Source of the DNA: Eubacteriaceae bacterium
Lineage (GTDB): Bacteria; Bacillota; Clostridia; Eubacteriales; Eubacteriaceae
Assembly: GCA_017405085.1 (NCBI GenBank)
Contig: JAFRBB010000013.1
Location: forward strand, 1 to 37,295
DNA length: 37,295 nt
Reading direction: 5' to 3'
Below are positions 1-8,893 of this stretch, piece by piece. Position numbers and translations under genes: made by a program. The notes under the pieces were generated by a model. It did not search any database, had not been told where the DNA came from, and saw nothing but the letters and a program-made list of their open reading frames with translations. How positions within the stretch are numbered: the stretch's first letter is position 1; every line of letters begins with the position of its first letter.

Positions 1-28
1 GCTTCTTATCCGAATTCTGTGTCATCAT
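1..28 (-). CDS. Start of an unidentified gene, cut by the window edge
   Basis: Only about nine codons are visible, reading MMTQNSDKK, so no function can be given. The start is supported by an AAAGGCGG ribosome binding site about ten bases upstream (complement of 39-46) and by an extended -10 promoter at 61-69. The gene continues beyond position 1 and is separated from the upstream asparagine-synthetase-like gene by three hairpins, so it is probably an independent transcription unit. Confidence 0.5.
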
Positions 29-60
29 TTGAGAAATACCGCCTTTATTTTGATATCCTC

Positions 61-69
61 ATTATACCA
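61..69 (-). promoter_or_regulatory. Extended -10 promoter for the gene at the left edge
   Basis: On the minus strand the sequence TGGTATAAT is a perfect extended -10 element (TGn plus TATAAT). No convincing -35 box lies upstream, which is common for extended -10 promoters. It is about 33 bases upstream of the predicted start codon. Confidence 0.55.
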
Positions 70-92
70 TTTTTTGTGATTCTTTTCTTTAA

Positions 93-126
93 TAACAAAA
101 GCCCAGAGCTTTTGCCCTGGACTTTG
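93..126 (-). terminator. Hairpin with U-rich tail
   Basis: On the minus strand, bases 125 to 114 pair with 109 to 98 around an AAAA loop. All twelve pairs form if two G:U wobbles are counted. The tail is TTTGTTATT. Two would-be mismatches on the plus strand become wobbles on the minus strand, so minus is the likely working strand. Confidence 0.5.
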
Positions 127-137
127 TCTACACTCTG

Positions 138-161
138 AAACGATCGTAAGATCGTTTTTTT
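138..161. terminator. Short 8-bp hairpin, possibly bidirectional terminator
   Basis: AAACGATC pairs with GATCGTTT across a GTAA loop. The plus strand has a clear T run after it; the minus strand does not. It lies between the two minus-strand terminators. Confidence 0.4.
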
Positions 162-177
162 AATTAATCTATAAATT

Positions 178-213
178 AAAAGCACCGGCCTTTTTAAATA
201 GCTGGTGCTTTTG
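178..213 (-). terminator. Intrinsic terminator of the asnB-like gene
   Basis: A 12-bp stem (178-189 with 201-212, one G:U) with an 11-base loop lies about 55 bases beyond the stop codon of the asparagine-synthetase-like gene. On the minus strand it ends in TTTTAATTT. Confidence 0.7.
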
Positions 214-267
214 AAAATAATCTACTATGCGTGTCCTATTCCGTTATATAATATGATTTAGTTTATT

Positions 268-1833
268 TTATCTTATTTCATTTTTGACAAAATAAATCTC
301 GTACCAAACCAAAAATGTATATATCGTCCAAACTTTTCTCCAAAGATCTGAGTTGCCTGAAACATATTCATCAAATATGCTATTAAGAACTTCATGATTA
401 AAAAATGTGTCGGCAATTTCAGATGCAAATAATCGCTTGACGTCAGCATTATAACGATCATCTTTTAACCAATAACGTATTGGCACAATAAATCCTAATT
501 TTTTTCTATATGCAACATCTTCTGGTAGAACTTTTGATGCCGCTTTCCTAAAAGCGACTTTATTTTGCGTTTCATCGACTTTGTAATGGGCCGGAATTCT
601 TGAGGCGATATCAAATACTCGTATATCTGTGAGCGGCATTCTTACTTCGAGTTTTGCAGCAGTACTCATTTTATCGACATTGAGATAAATGTCCCCTTCC
701 AGCCAGACGCGAATATCGACATCGGTCATTTTCGACAATGGATCAAGTCCTTCATTTTCTTCATAAATGGAACGAACAACATCAATAGGCTTTACTGATT
801 CATCATAATTTCGTAAAAGATTGGCCTTTTCTTCCTCTTTCATAATGTTTGTATTGCCAATATAAAAGTTTTTTAAATTTTCACCATATTTTTCTGCGTT
901 TCGATACATATTGTACCCGCCAAAAAACTCATCGGCACCTTCTCCGGAATAACAGAGTTTTGTGTGTTTAGCTGTTTCCTGGCATCCAATGGCAAAAACG
1001 ATAGCAGAAGCATCACCAAGTGGCTGCTCCATGTTTTTCATTACCCACGGCACAATATCAAAATAGGCTTCCGGTGTAATGACAGATTGGTTATTTTCTT
1101 TGTTTAAAATCTCTGCTGTTTTTTTAGCTAAAGGAGATTCATCAAATCGTTCATCTTCATAACCGCAGGAATCGCTAACCTTAGCGTCTGACATAGCAAA
1201 TACATATGATGAGTCAACCCCGCCGGACAGGAATGATTCGGCAATTTCATCGGGATCTTTTATTTCTGTCATTACTTGTTTTACGGTATTGTGAATTTCA
1301 TCAGCCCAGTCATCCAAACTTTTGTTATTATCTGGATTAAATGTTGGTGCGAAATAACGCTTGAGATCAATTATTCCTTTATTAAAATGAAGAATATATC
1401 CCGGCATCAATTTTTTTACGCCTTTAAAAAATGTTTCTTCTCCGGGAACATAAGTATATGTGAGATAATGTTGAAGCATAGCCGCGTTAAATACTTTTTT
1501 AAAACGAACATCCCCTAAAATATCGGAAAGATATGTGCCATAAAGCAATTCATTATTATTGCTCAAATAATAATAAAATGGTTTCGTTCCAAAGGGATCG
1601 CGCATACAGACGATTTCTCCGGTTTTTTCATTTTGAAGGGCAAAGGAAAACATGCCATAAAGATGATTTGGAAGCTCATCACCCCATTTTTGATATCCCT
1701 CTGTAATAATAGCTTTTTCTCTTTCTTCTCGAGACAACTCGGACGATAATCCTAATTCGGTGCACAATTTTTTGTGGTTTCTAATATGACCTCGATACTT
1801 TTTTAAAATAAACATCCAATTTCTGCCACTCAA
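268..1833 (-). CDS. asnB: Asparagine-synthetase-like protein with truncated glutaminase domain
   Basis: Class II amidotransferase/asparagine synthetase family. The synthetase half is intact: the pyrophosphate loop SGGVDSS, the SGEGADEFFGGY motif, and the C-terminal region containing RKKLGF. The N-terminal glutaminase domain is not. Family members begin Met-Cys-Gly, with Cys as the nucleophile, and carry NGEIYN roughly 75 residues later. Here the reading frame opens at a TTG, has no Cys at position 2, and reaches a degenerate version (YRGHIRN) after about 13 residues. Some 50-60 residues are missing. A good AGAAAGGAG site lies about 40 bases upstream, with no start codon at the expected distance. 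The protein may be an ammonia-dependent synthetase, a repurposed enzyme, or a decaying gene. The start is uncertain; ATG seven codons in is an alternative. Confidence 0.75.
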   Translation of the reverse strand: MSGRNWMFILKKYRGHIRNHKKLCTELGLSSELSREEREKAIITEGYQKWGDELPNHLYGMFSFALQNEKTGEIVCMRDPFGTKPFYYYLSNNNELLYGTYLSDILGDVRFKKVFNAAMLQHYLTYTYVPGEETFFKGVKKLMPGYILHFNKGIIDLKRYFAPTFNPDNNKSLDDWADEIHNTVKQVMTEIKDPDEIAESFLSGGVDSSYVFAMSDAKVSDSCGYEDERFDESPLAKKTAEILNKENNQSVITPEAYFDIVPWVMKNMEQPLGDASAIVFAIGCQETAKHTKLCYSGEGADEFFGGYNMYRNAEKYGENLKNFYIGNTNIMKEEEKANLLRNYDESVKPIDVVRSIYEENEGLDPLSKMTDVDIRVWLEGDIYLNVDKMSTAAKLEVRMPLTDIRVFDIASRIPAHYKVDETQNKVAFRKAASKVLPEDVAYRKKLGFIVPIRYWLKDDRYNADVKRLFASEIADTFFNHEVLNSIFDEYVSGNSDLWRKVWTIYTFLVWYEIYFVKNEIR

Positions 1834-1927
1834 TCCGATAGATAATATATATCCTTTTTTGTAAGTGGCTACTCCTTTCTGATAAAATATTTTGTAGGTT
1901 TAACTTTGAATTCAATATAAATCTTTG

Positions 1928-1957
1928 CTTATATATCTTACGTTGTTAAATTTCCAA
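1928..1957 (-). promoter_or_regulatory. Possible promoter for the asnB-like gene
   Basis: Minus strand: TTGGAA (complement of 1952-1957), an 18-base spacer, and TATAAG (complement of 1928-1933). Both hexamers are imperfect. It lies in the 141-bp gap after the yhaN-like gene. I saw no clear terminator in this gap, so read-through is also possible. Confidence 0.3.
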
Positions 1958-1974
1958 AATCATTATAATGGTTA

Positions 1975-4401
1975 TTAAACAAGTCCAACTCCGTTATAGC
2001 CTACGGCAATATCGTCTAAAATTTGTTTTTCTGAGTTTGTACAAGTTAAAAGCAGAACTTGATTATCTTCACTGATTCGTGATACAAACTTGAGAGCCGC
2101 TTGTTTTCGACTGTCATCATATTGGACAAAAGGATCATCCAAAACAAAAGGCAGGCTACGTTTTCCATCAACGATATCTCTGACTCCGAAACGCAAGGCA
2201 AAATAGATTTGATCAATCGTTCCTCCACTGAGCTGACCGATGCCGATCAGTTCACCGGTCTCCGGCTCGATAATACGCACATTGAGCGCATCATCTACTT
2301 TAACCTCTTTATATTTATTGGTGACAGTATAAAGAATTTCTCCGATTTTATGATTAAGCTCATCGGCTCCCATCGCATGGGATTCCTTTTGAAACCCAAC
2401 TAAAATGCTTTCAGCCAACTCACAAGCTTGCATTTCCGTCTCGTATTCTGAGATGCGTGCGTATGCTTCGTCAATCTCTTCTCTAATGACGACAGGGTTT
2501 CTTACCTCGCTTAAAAGTTTTGTATTCGATCTCTGGATAATATCTTTCTCGTGTTTGAATTCAAGAATATCCTTCTCTGCTTTTTTCTCAGAAAGGACGG
2601 ATTCCTCTGAATCGTATAAATCTGTTCCTGCAAGATATTCTCCATCAACAGCAATATAGGTTTTATCGGATAGAGACTCAATTTGCCGTTTATTCATATC
2701 GATTTGAGTTTGTAAACTTTCAATTCGATCATTGACTTTCACTGCTTGGCCATACTCTTCGATACTAGTGAAATTTGATTTTTTTAGAATTTCGTCAATT
2801 TCAGCATCAATCGTTTCTTTTTCTTCTTTAAGATCCCAATCTTCTTTTTCAATGGCATTTAAGCGAAAGGTAATCTCTCGATATTGAGAATTGAGAGACT
2901 CAAGCCTTCCGAAAACGTCTTTTAGCTTCTCAACAGTGGGAAGAAAATCCCTTGGATGAGTTAAATGATAAGCGGCAAGAAGTTCATCCATAGATGTCTT
3001 CTCAGACAATATGGCTTCTTTTGATATATCGGGAACTGTTTCTTTCTGGTGGATATTATCATTTTTTACAGCGTACCAAATAACACCGGCTCCAAGCAAA
3101 ATCAATAAAATACCGGAAAGCAACATCATAATTTGCCCTACGCCAAAAGTTCCCGACATCACTCCCAAAACTAACATCACAAGGCCAAGGACACCGGCCA
3201 AAATCCCCAATCCCAAAAGCAACCCGAAATCCGGAAGATTAAAATTTTTCTGCCCGGATTGATGAATGGTTTTTGATTCGATTTTAGGTTTTTTTCCGGA
3301 AAAAACGTAATAAGCTTTTTCATCGGCCTCTAATTGCGTAAGCGTTAAACCGCCGAGTTGTCTGTTTAGATGGGCAATGCGGCGTTTATGTTCTTTTTCA
3401 GCATTGTTTAAATCTCCCAATTCATCATACAATGCCACACGCTTTGTTTCGGCGTCTTTAGCCTTCTCATTCAAAACTTGCAAGCGGAGATAGGTGTTGT
3501 TATCAACGCCATGGCCGCCTTTTTCAGAGGATTTTAGCTGGTTGATTAGTTGTTCATTTTCAGCTTTAAGGGTCTCAGCCTGCTTTTCATTTTCTTTGAG
3601 TACCGATAACACCTTCTCTGCCGCTTCGGCTTTTTTTGCCTCAACGGCCAAATCATACTGTCTTTTTTTTGCTTCGGCCGCAGCTATTTGTTTGTCATAG
3701 TACTGTATCTTTTTCTGGCTGGCTCTTACTTCGTCATATACTTTATTGGCATTGACGAGTTCATGTTCCAAGCTTTCCTTTTTTCTTATTGCAAGGCCAT
3801 AACCAAATTTGCTTTTCCCAGATGATCCCAAAGCCTCACGTTTTTGTTTGATATAATCGACCGCTGCACTGACAGCCACGTGATCTTCCGATTTCTGAAC
3901 CGATTCTACCAAGCGATTATTAACTTCCGCCGCCAATTCCTTCTCTGATTTAGAAGACATTTGTTTAATATTGACGGTATTATTATATACAACGGAATTG
4001 ATTTGAGTATATCCCAGAGGTAAATACTGTTTTGTAACTTGGTCGTAAGGATAATTCGCGGAAATATCTTCGCCGGTACGCTCATCAAAAATGCGTACAC
4101 CATCCCTGGTTTTTAGAAAATCCCGCTCTATACGGACGCGTTTACCCAAATCGTCCTCAACAATCATTGAGCCGTAATATTTGTCTCCGCGACGGGGCTT
4201 GTATTTCTCATAGTTTTCATTAAAAGCACGTTTCTTTCGATAGGGTTTATAAAAACCAAAAAGCATCCCTTCGATAAAATGCTGAATGGTGGATTTACCT
4301 GCCTCATTTCCACCATAGATCAGATTGAGACCATCCTTCAGCTCAATGGTTTTGTTTTGAAATTTACCGAAAGCATGAAGGTTTAACGTTATAAATTTCA
4401 T
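1975..4401 (-). CDS. YhaN/SbcC-like ATPase with coiled coils and a membrane hairpin
   Basis: An 808-residue SMC/Rad50-type ATPase. The Walker A motif GGNEAGKST is at residues 30-38. The C-terminal half-site carries the signature QLSGGT (about residue 722) and Walker B LPFVLDDP (about 750). Long charged helical segments between them look like coiled coil. Around residues 389-445 are two hydrophobic stretches rich in Gly, Leu and Val, consistent with a membrane hairpin; this feature also occurs in the YhaN family and is not expected in true SbcC. The start codon overlaps the stop of the nuclease gene (ATGA), with a GGAGGAG site nine bases upstream, so the two are translationally coupled. By analogy with SbcCD and YhaON it probably processes DNA ends or unusual structures with its partner nuclease. 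Confidence 0.85.
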   Translation of the reverse strand: MKFITLNLHAFGKFQNKTIELKDGLNLIYGGNEAGKSTIQHFIEGMLFGFYKPYRKKRAFNENYEKYKPRRGDKYYGSMIVEDDLGKRVRIERDFLKTRDGVRIFDERTGEDISANYPYDQVTKQYLPLGYTQINSVVYNNTVNIKQMSSKSEKELAAEVNNRLVESVQKSEDHVAVSAAVDYIKQKREALGSSGKSKFGYGLAIRKKESLEHELVNANKVYDEVRASQKKIQYYDKQIAAAEAKKRQYDLAVEAKKAEAAEKVLSVLKENEKQAETLKAENEQLINQLKSSEKGGHGVDNNTYLRLQVLNEKAKDAETKRVALYDELGDLNNAEKEHKRRIAHLNRQLGGLTLTQLEADEKAYYVFSGKKPKIESKTIHQSGQKNFNLPDFGLLLGLGILAGVLGLVMLVLGVMSGTFGVGQIMMLLSGILLILLGAGVIWYAVKNDNIHQKETVPDISKEAILSEKTSMDELLAAYHLTHPRDFLPTVEKLKDVFGRLESLNSQYREITFRLNAIEKEDWDLKEEKETIDAEIDEILKKSNFTSIEEYGQAVKVNDRIESLQTQIDMNKRQIESLSDKTYIAVDGEYLAGTDLYDSEESVLSEKKAEKDILEFKHEKDIIQRSNTKLLSEVRNPVVIREEIDEAYARISEYETEMQACELAESILVGFQKESHAMGADELNHKIGEILYTVTNKYKEVKVDDALNVRIIEPETGELIGIGQLSGGTIDQIYFALRFGVRDIVDGKRSLPFVLDDPFVQYDDSRKQAALKFVSRISEDNQVLLLTCTNSEKQILDDIAVGYNGVGLV

Positions 4402-5489
4402 GCTTCTCCTCCGTTTTGCATCAATCCTTCCAAACCGTAATACAATGCTTTTCGAGAAACCGGATCTTTTGGATCGGTTCCGATGGTTTTAATAAAATGA
4501 CCGATCACATTTTCTTCGTTGGCCGCCAAAATTTTGTCTATATCCCAATCGGGTTGAAGCTGACCGCTGTCTGTTTCGACATAATAAAAATGCTCAGCCA
4601 ATAAATCATCCAGTATTTTTATGTTCATATTTGACCTCGCATAGCCGGTCAATACAAATCGATAATACTTTTGATTATAATTCGTCTCGCCCGCTGCTTC
4701 AATACAGGCATCTTTAATATCATCAATGGTCATATCAGGAGTGACATTAATATTGATCGTGATATATTTTTGGGTCTGAGTTACAATAAAATGCGTTTCC
4801 AAACGATGGTTTTCCAACTGCCCGACAATCATTCCAAAATCTCCGCTGTCTTTAAAGCTAAAGGGTTGGGGCGCTCCGCAATAAGCGATACGTTTGGTTA
4901 AAAACTGATGCTGATGAATGTGTCCCAACGCAACATAATCAAAATAATCAAAATTCGAAATATTAAAGGGCATCAACTCTGATGAAGCGTGAGTTGCGTC
5001 TCCGTGGAGCATCAAAATATTATTGTCTTCTTCCCTTAAATCAACATGTCCCGAAAACGGTAGTTCGTGATAAGTATCTTTTGTCCATGCCAATCCGAAA
5101 ATTCGAGTCTTTTTTTCGGAAAAATAAAATTCTTCCAACGTATCCTTTTTAAACACATGCACATTTTGAGGAAAATCAATTAATCCGTAAAGTGCATATT
5201 TTTGATAATAATCATGATTTCCGGGTAAAATAATTACCTCTGTTTCGGGGATCCGATTAAGAAGCGCTGAAAAACGCTCCAAATCTTGCATGCCGATTTG
5301 CGGTGAATCAAAAACATCACCGGACAGCAATAAAAAATCGATTTTATTTTTTTTTGCCGTGTTAATCATTTTCCCAAAAATGTTAAACAACGACTCCCTA
5401 GCAAAATCACCGTACGGCGAACGAATATGCTTGAATTTAAATTGTTTACCGAGATGTAAATCCGCGGTATGCATAAAAGAAATTTTCAT
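4398..5489 (-). CDS. YhaO/SbcD-like metallophosphoesterase, DNA repair exonuclease family
   Basis: A 363-residue calcineurin-type phosphoesterase. Metal-binding motifs appear in order: DLHLG (10-14), GDVFD (57-61), GNHD (90-93), a later HGD, and GHIHQH near residue 189. This is the SbcD/Mre11 pattern, and the ATPase encoded immediately downstream is the matching Rad50/SbcC-like partner. The expected activity is Mn-dependent nuclease action on DNA ends or hairpins. The ribosome site AAGGAG is about 14 bases from the ATG, longer than usual, but no better in-frame start is visible. It is transcribed divergently from the leuA leader. Confidence 0.88.
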   Translation of the reverse strand: MKISFMHTADLHLGKQFKFKHIRSPYGDFARESLFNIFGKMINTAKKNKIDFLLLSGDVFDSPQIGMQDLERFSALLNRIPETEVIILPGNHDYYQKYALYGLIDFPQNVHVFKKDTLEEFYFSEKKTRIFGLAWTKDTYHELPFSGHVDLREEDNNILMLHGDATHASSELMPFNISNFDYFDYVALGHIHQHQFLTKRIAYCGAPQPFSFKDSGDFGMIVGQLENHRLETHFIVTQTQKYITININVTPDMTIDDIKDACIEAAGETNYNQKYYRFVLTGYARSNMNIKILDDLLAEHFYYVETDSGQLQPDWDIDKILAANEENVIGHFIKTIGTDPKDPVSRKALYYGLEGLMQNGGEA

Positions 5490-5539
5490 TCTTGTTTAAC
5501 AATCTCCTTCGATTAGCATTTCTACATCATTAAAAACTT

Positions 5540-5548
5540 ATTATACCA
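5540..5548 (-). promoter_or_regulatory. Extended -10 promoter for the yhaO-yhaN pair
   Basis: The minus strand reads TGGTATAAT, identical to the extended -10 at 61-69. There is no good -35 box. It lies about 50 bases upstream of the nuclease start and back to back with the leuA leader promoter. Confidence 0.55.
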
Positions 5549-5571
5549 TAAACTTAATTTATTTTTCGGAC

Positions 5572-5600
5572 TTGACAGCTTTTTATTTATTCGTTATGAT
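5572..5600 (+). promoter_or_regulatory. Sigma-A promoter of the leuA T-box leader
   Basis: A perfect -35 box TTGACA (5572-5577), a 17-base spacer and -10 TATGAT (5595-5600). Transcription should start near 5607, giving a leader of about 350 bases before leuA. Confidence 0.85.
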
Positions 5601-5606
5601 TAAGAA

Positions 5607-5887
5607 AATACGATGATAAAGCATAGTAAGTATAAGCATGATACTTTCAGAAAGTTGCTGGTTGATGCAAAGCAATAGATCATCTATACCGAACTCCCTT
5701 TTGAGTTACATGCTGAACCCTTTATGGCAGTAGGTTATGTCGGAACTCCACCGTTATCCGGAGAGGATATAATTCCAATTTGGAACGTATCTGCAATGAG
5801 ATGATTATTTGAGAAAATAATCAAATAGAGTGGTACCGCGTAAGTATTCTTTCGCCTCTGTGTATATATTGCATAGAGGCTTTTTTG
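5607..5887 (+). promoter_or_regulatory. T-box riboswitch (leucine specifier) controlling leuA
   Basis: The conserved T-box sequence AGAGTGGTACCGCG is at 5827-5840. It is followed by a rho-independent terminator: GCCTCTGTG (5854-5862) pairs with CATAGAGGC (5872-5880), then TTTTTT. Upstream, a Stem I-like region has the AGAAAGTTGCTGG distal segment and a specifier loop reading GAACTCCC at 5691-5698. The codon CTC (5694-5696, Leu) fits the downstream leucine biosynthesis gene. Uncharged tRNA-Leu would stabilise the antiterminator and switch leuA on. The base after the specifier is C where a purine is usual, so the exact specifier register is slightly uncertain. Confidence 0.92.
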
Positions 5888-5953
5888 TTGAAAAATCATA
5901 ACGTTCTTTTATTGTTAAAATATATGTCAATCATTGAGGAGGTCAAACAAAAA

Positions 5954-7630
5954 ATGATGGATTATACAAAATACAAACGAAGCTATTTTATGCCGCCGGA
6001 AAAGTCAACGGACTGGGTTAACAAAGAGTATGTCGAAAAAGCCCCAATCTGGTGCTCTGTCGATTTACGAGACGGTAATCAAGCCCTGATCGTCCCCATG
6101 AGTCTTGAAGAAAAAATCGACTATTTCAAATACTTGGTCAAGGTTGGTTTTAAAGAAATCGAAGTCGGATTTCCGGCAGCATCTGAAACCGAATATCGTT
6201 TTTTGCGGGCGCTGATCGATCAAAATCTCATTCCCGATGACGTTACCATTCAGGTCTTAACTCAGGCACGGGAACACATCATCAAAAAAACCTTTGAAGC
6301 CCTTGACGGCTGCAAAAAATCCATCGTCCATTTATACAATTCCACCTCTTTTGCCCAGCGCAAACAGGTATTCCGCAAATCCAAAGAAGATGTACTGAAA
6401 ATTGCGGTGGAAGGCGCAAAATTACTCAATGATCTCGCCGCGGAAACCACCGGCAATTTCCAGTTCGAATACTCCCCCGAAAGCTTCACCGGGACTGAAA
6501 TCGATTATGCTCTGGATGTGTGCAACGCCGTTCTCGATGTATGGAAACCGACACCGGACAATAAAGTGATTATCAACCTCCCTGTCACCGTGGAATTATC
6601 ACTTCCCCATGTCTATGCCAGCCAGATCGAATTTATGAGCAAGCATATGAAATACCGCGACAACGTCATCATTTCTCTTCATCCACACAATGACCGCGGA
6701 TGCGGCGTGGCAGATTCGGAATTAGGATTACTCGCCGGAGCAGATCGAATTGAAGGTACTTTATTCGGCAACGGAGAACGCACCGGAAATGTCGATATTG
6801 TCACCTTGGCACTTAACATGTATACCCACGGCGTTGATCCGAAACTGGATTTTAGCAATCTTCCGGAAATCACAGAAGCATACGAGAAAAATACACGTAT
6901 GCACGTTTATGAACGTCAGCCTTACAGCGGTTCACTCGTTTTTGCAGCCTTTTCAGGCTCTCATCAAGACGCAATCGCCAAAGGCATGAATTATAAAGAC
7001 GAAAAACACAGCGCAAAATGGACTGTTCCCTATCTCCCGATCGATCCTACAGATATCGGCCGCGTTTATGAAAAAGACGTCATCCGAATCAACAGTCAAT
7101 CTGGCAAAGGCGGTATCGGGTATGTCCTCGAAAATAAATACGGATATGATTTACCGAAGAAAATGCGCGAAGATTTGGGATATACGGTCAAAAATGTCTC
7201 TGATCGTAAGCACAAAGAACTCTCACCCGAGGAAGTTTATAAAATCTTCAAAGAAACATACGTCAACAAAGATTGTTATTTCAAACTTCCGGAATATCAT
7301 TTTACGCAATTGAAAGACGGTATCATACGTGCTGACATCACAATCGAAAGCGATGAAGGAACGCAAACCGCATCCGCTGAAGGTAACGGTCGTTTTGATG
7401 CCATTTGCAACGCCATCAAAAGTATCATGAATACGCCTTATTCTGATTTAAGCTATGGTGAACACGCATTGGAAACGGGTTCTAAATCCAGAGCCGTCGC
7501 ATATGTCGGCATAACGATGCCCGGAACCGATAAAATATGGGGTGCTGGAATTGACAATGATATCATCGTTGCTTCTGTCAAAGCACTTATTTCCGCGATT
7601 AACCGCTGGCTTGACAGCATGGATGATTGA
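5954..7630 (+). CDS. leuA: 2-isopropylmalate synthase (long form)
   Basis: Condenses acetyl-CoA with 2-oxoisovalerate in the first committed step of leucine biosynthesis. The product is 558 residues from ATG 5954, which sits 11 bases after GAGGAGG (5936-5942). The frame stays open upstream to a TTG at 5885, but that TTG lies in the T-run of the leader terminator and is not a credible start. The catalytic RDGNQ is at residues 39-43, and the metal-binding HPHNDRG is near residue 244. A C-terminal LeuA-type regulatory domain that would bind leucine follows. The N-terminal layout (KYKRSYFMPPEKSTDWV) is that of the long fungal/actinobacterial-type enzyme. It stands alone here: leuB, leuC and leuD are not nearby. 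Confidence 0.95.
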   Translation: MMDYTKYKRSYFMPPEKSTDWVNKEYVEKAPIWCSVDLRDGNQALIVPMSLEEKIDYFKYLVKVGFKEIEVGFPAASETEYRFLRALIDQNLIPDDVTIQVLTQAREHIIKKTFEALDGCKKSIVHLYNSTSFAQRKQVFRKSKEDVLKIAVEGAKLLNDLAAETTGNFQFEYSPESFTGTEIDYALDVCNAVLDVWKPTPDNKVIINLPVTVELSLPHVYASQIEFMSKHMKYRDNVIISLHPHNDRGCGVADSELGLLAGADRIEGTLFGNGERTGNVDIVTLALNMYTHGVDPKLDFSNLPEITEAYEKNTRMHVYERQPYSGSLVFAAFSGSHQDAIAKGMNYKDEKHSAKWTVPYLPIDPTDIGRVYEKDVIRINSQSGKGGIGYVLENKYGYDLPKKMREDLGYTVKNVSDRKHKELSPEEVYKIFKETYVNKDCYFKLPEYHFTQLKDGIIRADITIESDEGTQTASAEGNGRFDAICNAIKSIMNTPYSDLSYGEHALETGSKSRAVAYVGITMPGTDKIWGAGIDNDIIVASVKALISAINRWLDSMDD

Positions 7631-7708
7631 TTTAACATAATTATATAAGAATAAATAATTAAACGCTTCATTTCCGATGAAGAAGGTCAAATCATTAAAT
7701 ATAATATA

Positions 7709-7745
7709 TGCGTAGCAGTTTAATGACTGCTACGCAGTGTTTTTA
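7709..7745 (+). terminator. Intrinsic terminator of leuA
   Basis: A perfect 11-bp stem (7709-7719 with 7726-7736), a 6-base loop, then GTGTTTTT. It lies about 80 bases past the leuA stop. The remainder of the 7631-7849 gap is AT-rich and shows nothing else I recognise. Confidence 0.8.
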
Positions 7746-7849
7746 AGCGTGAAGCATGCGTATTTCATCGTAAAAACCTAAATATTTAATTTAAAATTTA
7801 GTAACGATAAGTTGATAATCAACAATCTATTTTTTTAAATAAAAAACGA

Positions 7850-8884
7850 TTAAAAATATATAATATGATATCCATTCATTTCCGCGGGTGAAGTTTCAAA
7901 ATCATTTTTCAAATCCGTTGATACGTAAATCTCCCGATTTTTCGTCACTAAAATGGCGGAAACATGATGCGACATCGCATATTTTTTAGCTTTTTCACTT
8001 CCCATTACAAATAGTGCGGTGGACAAAGCATCGCAGTCAAATGATTTTTCTCCGATAATCGTAACCTGATGTAAATCATTATCTGCCGGGCAACCAGTTC
8101 TAGAATCAAAAATATGATGATAGCGCTTCCCCGTTGTATCTGTAAAAAAACGTCTGTAATCCCCGGAAGTGACAATTGATTTATCTTTTAATGATAGAAT
8201 ACCAATGGATTTTTCATCCGGATTAAATGGATCCTCTACTTGGACTCGAAAATCTTCAACAAAATTCTTTTTTCCAATCAATATCACATTGCCACCCAAA
8301 TTGATGACAGCTCGTGTTATTTTCCCATTTTCTAAATTGGCTTTAACTTGGTCTGCCGCCGCACCTTTGGCTACAGCTCCCAAATTGATTGCCATACCCG
8401 GTTTTATCAGGAAAACACTATGCTCCTCATCGTTTAATCGAACATTGTGATAATCCACCTTGTCCTTAGCGACTTGAATACTATCCGCATTTGGTGGTTC
8501 TTTCGTTTCAGGCTCTTCAATTTTCCATAAATTAACAACAGGACCAATTGTAATGTCTAATGCACCGTCGGTAGACTCACAATATTGAAGTGCTGCTTTA
8601 ATTAAATTATAGGTATCATCAGAGACAATGACCGACGATTTTCCCGCATTTGCGTTAATTTTTGATATCTCGCTCTCTGCATCAAAAGCATTCCATTTTG
8701 AATCACAGGATCTCACAATGTTAAAGGAGCTGTCGATTGGTGTTTGATCCTTTGTTCCGTACACAGTTATAGTAGCAACTGTATCCATTACAAAATCCGT
8801 TCGGGTTGTAATATCGTGATAACAGCCTGTTAAAACAAATACAAGACCTATTAATAAAATAACAAAAATTAATCTACGTTTCAT
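7850..8884 (-). CDS. apbE: FAD:protein FMN transferase, lipoprotein
   Basis: Transfers FMN from FAD to Thr residues of exported or membrane flavoproteins such as Rnf/Nqr subunits. The 344-residue product begins with a lipoprotein signal: MKRR, a hydrophobic stretch, and the lipobox LTGC with Cys21 as the lipidation site. Family motifs include the AINLGAVAKG segment, the FDSRTGCPAD segment and a C-terminal DALSTALFVMG stretch. It should be anchored outside the cytoplasmic membrane. It follows the hydrolase gene by nine bases with no visible Shine-Dalgarno sequence, so it is probably translated by coupling. No flavoprotein target is encoded in the window. Confidence 0.92.
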   Translation of the reverse strand: MKRRLIFVILLIGLVFVLTGCYHDITTRTDFVMDTVATITVYGTKDQTPIDSSFNIVRSCDSKWNAFDAESEISKINANAGKSSVIVSDDTYNLIKAALQYCESTDGALDITIGPVVNLWKIEEPETKEPPNADSIQVAKDKVDYHNVRLNDEEHSVFLIKPGMAINLGAVAKGAAADQVKANLENGKITRAVINLGGNVILIGKKNFVEDFRVQVEDPFNPDEKSIGILSLKDKSIVTSGDYRRFFTDTTGKRYHHIFDSRTGCPADNDLHQVTIIGEKSFDCDALSTALFVMGSEKAKKYAMSHHVSAILVTKNREIYVSTDLKNDFETSPAEMNGYHIIYF

Positions 8885-8893
8885 TGATGATTA

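Noticed and set aside
5712..5735. Short ATG-to-TAG frame in the leuA leader, a possible leader peptide
   Set aside because: It has no ribosome site, is not rich in leucine codons, and the T-box elements fully explain the control.
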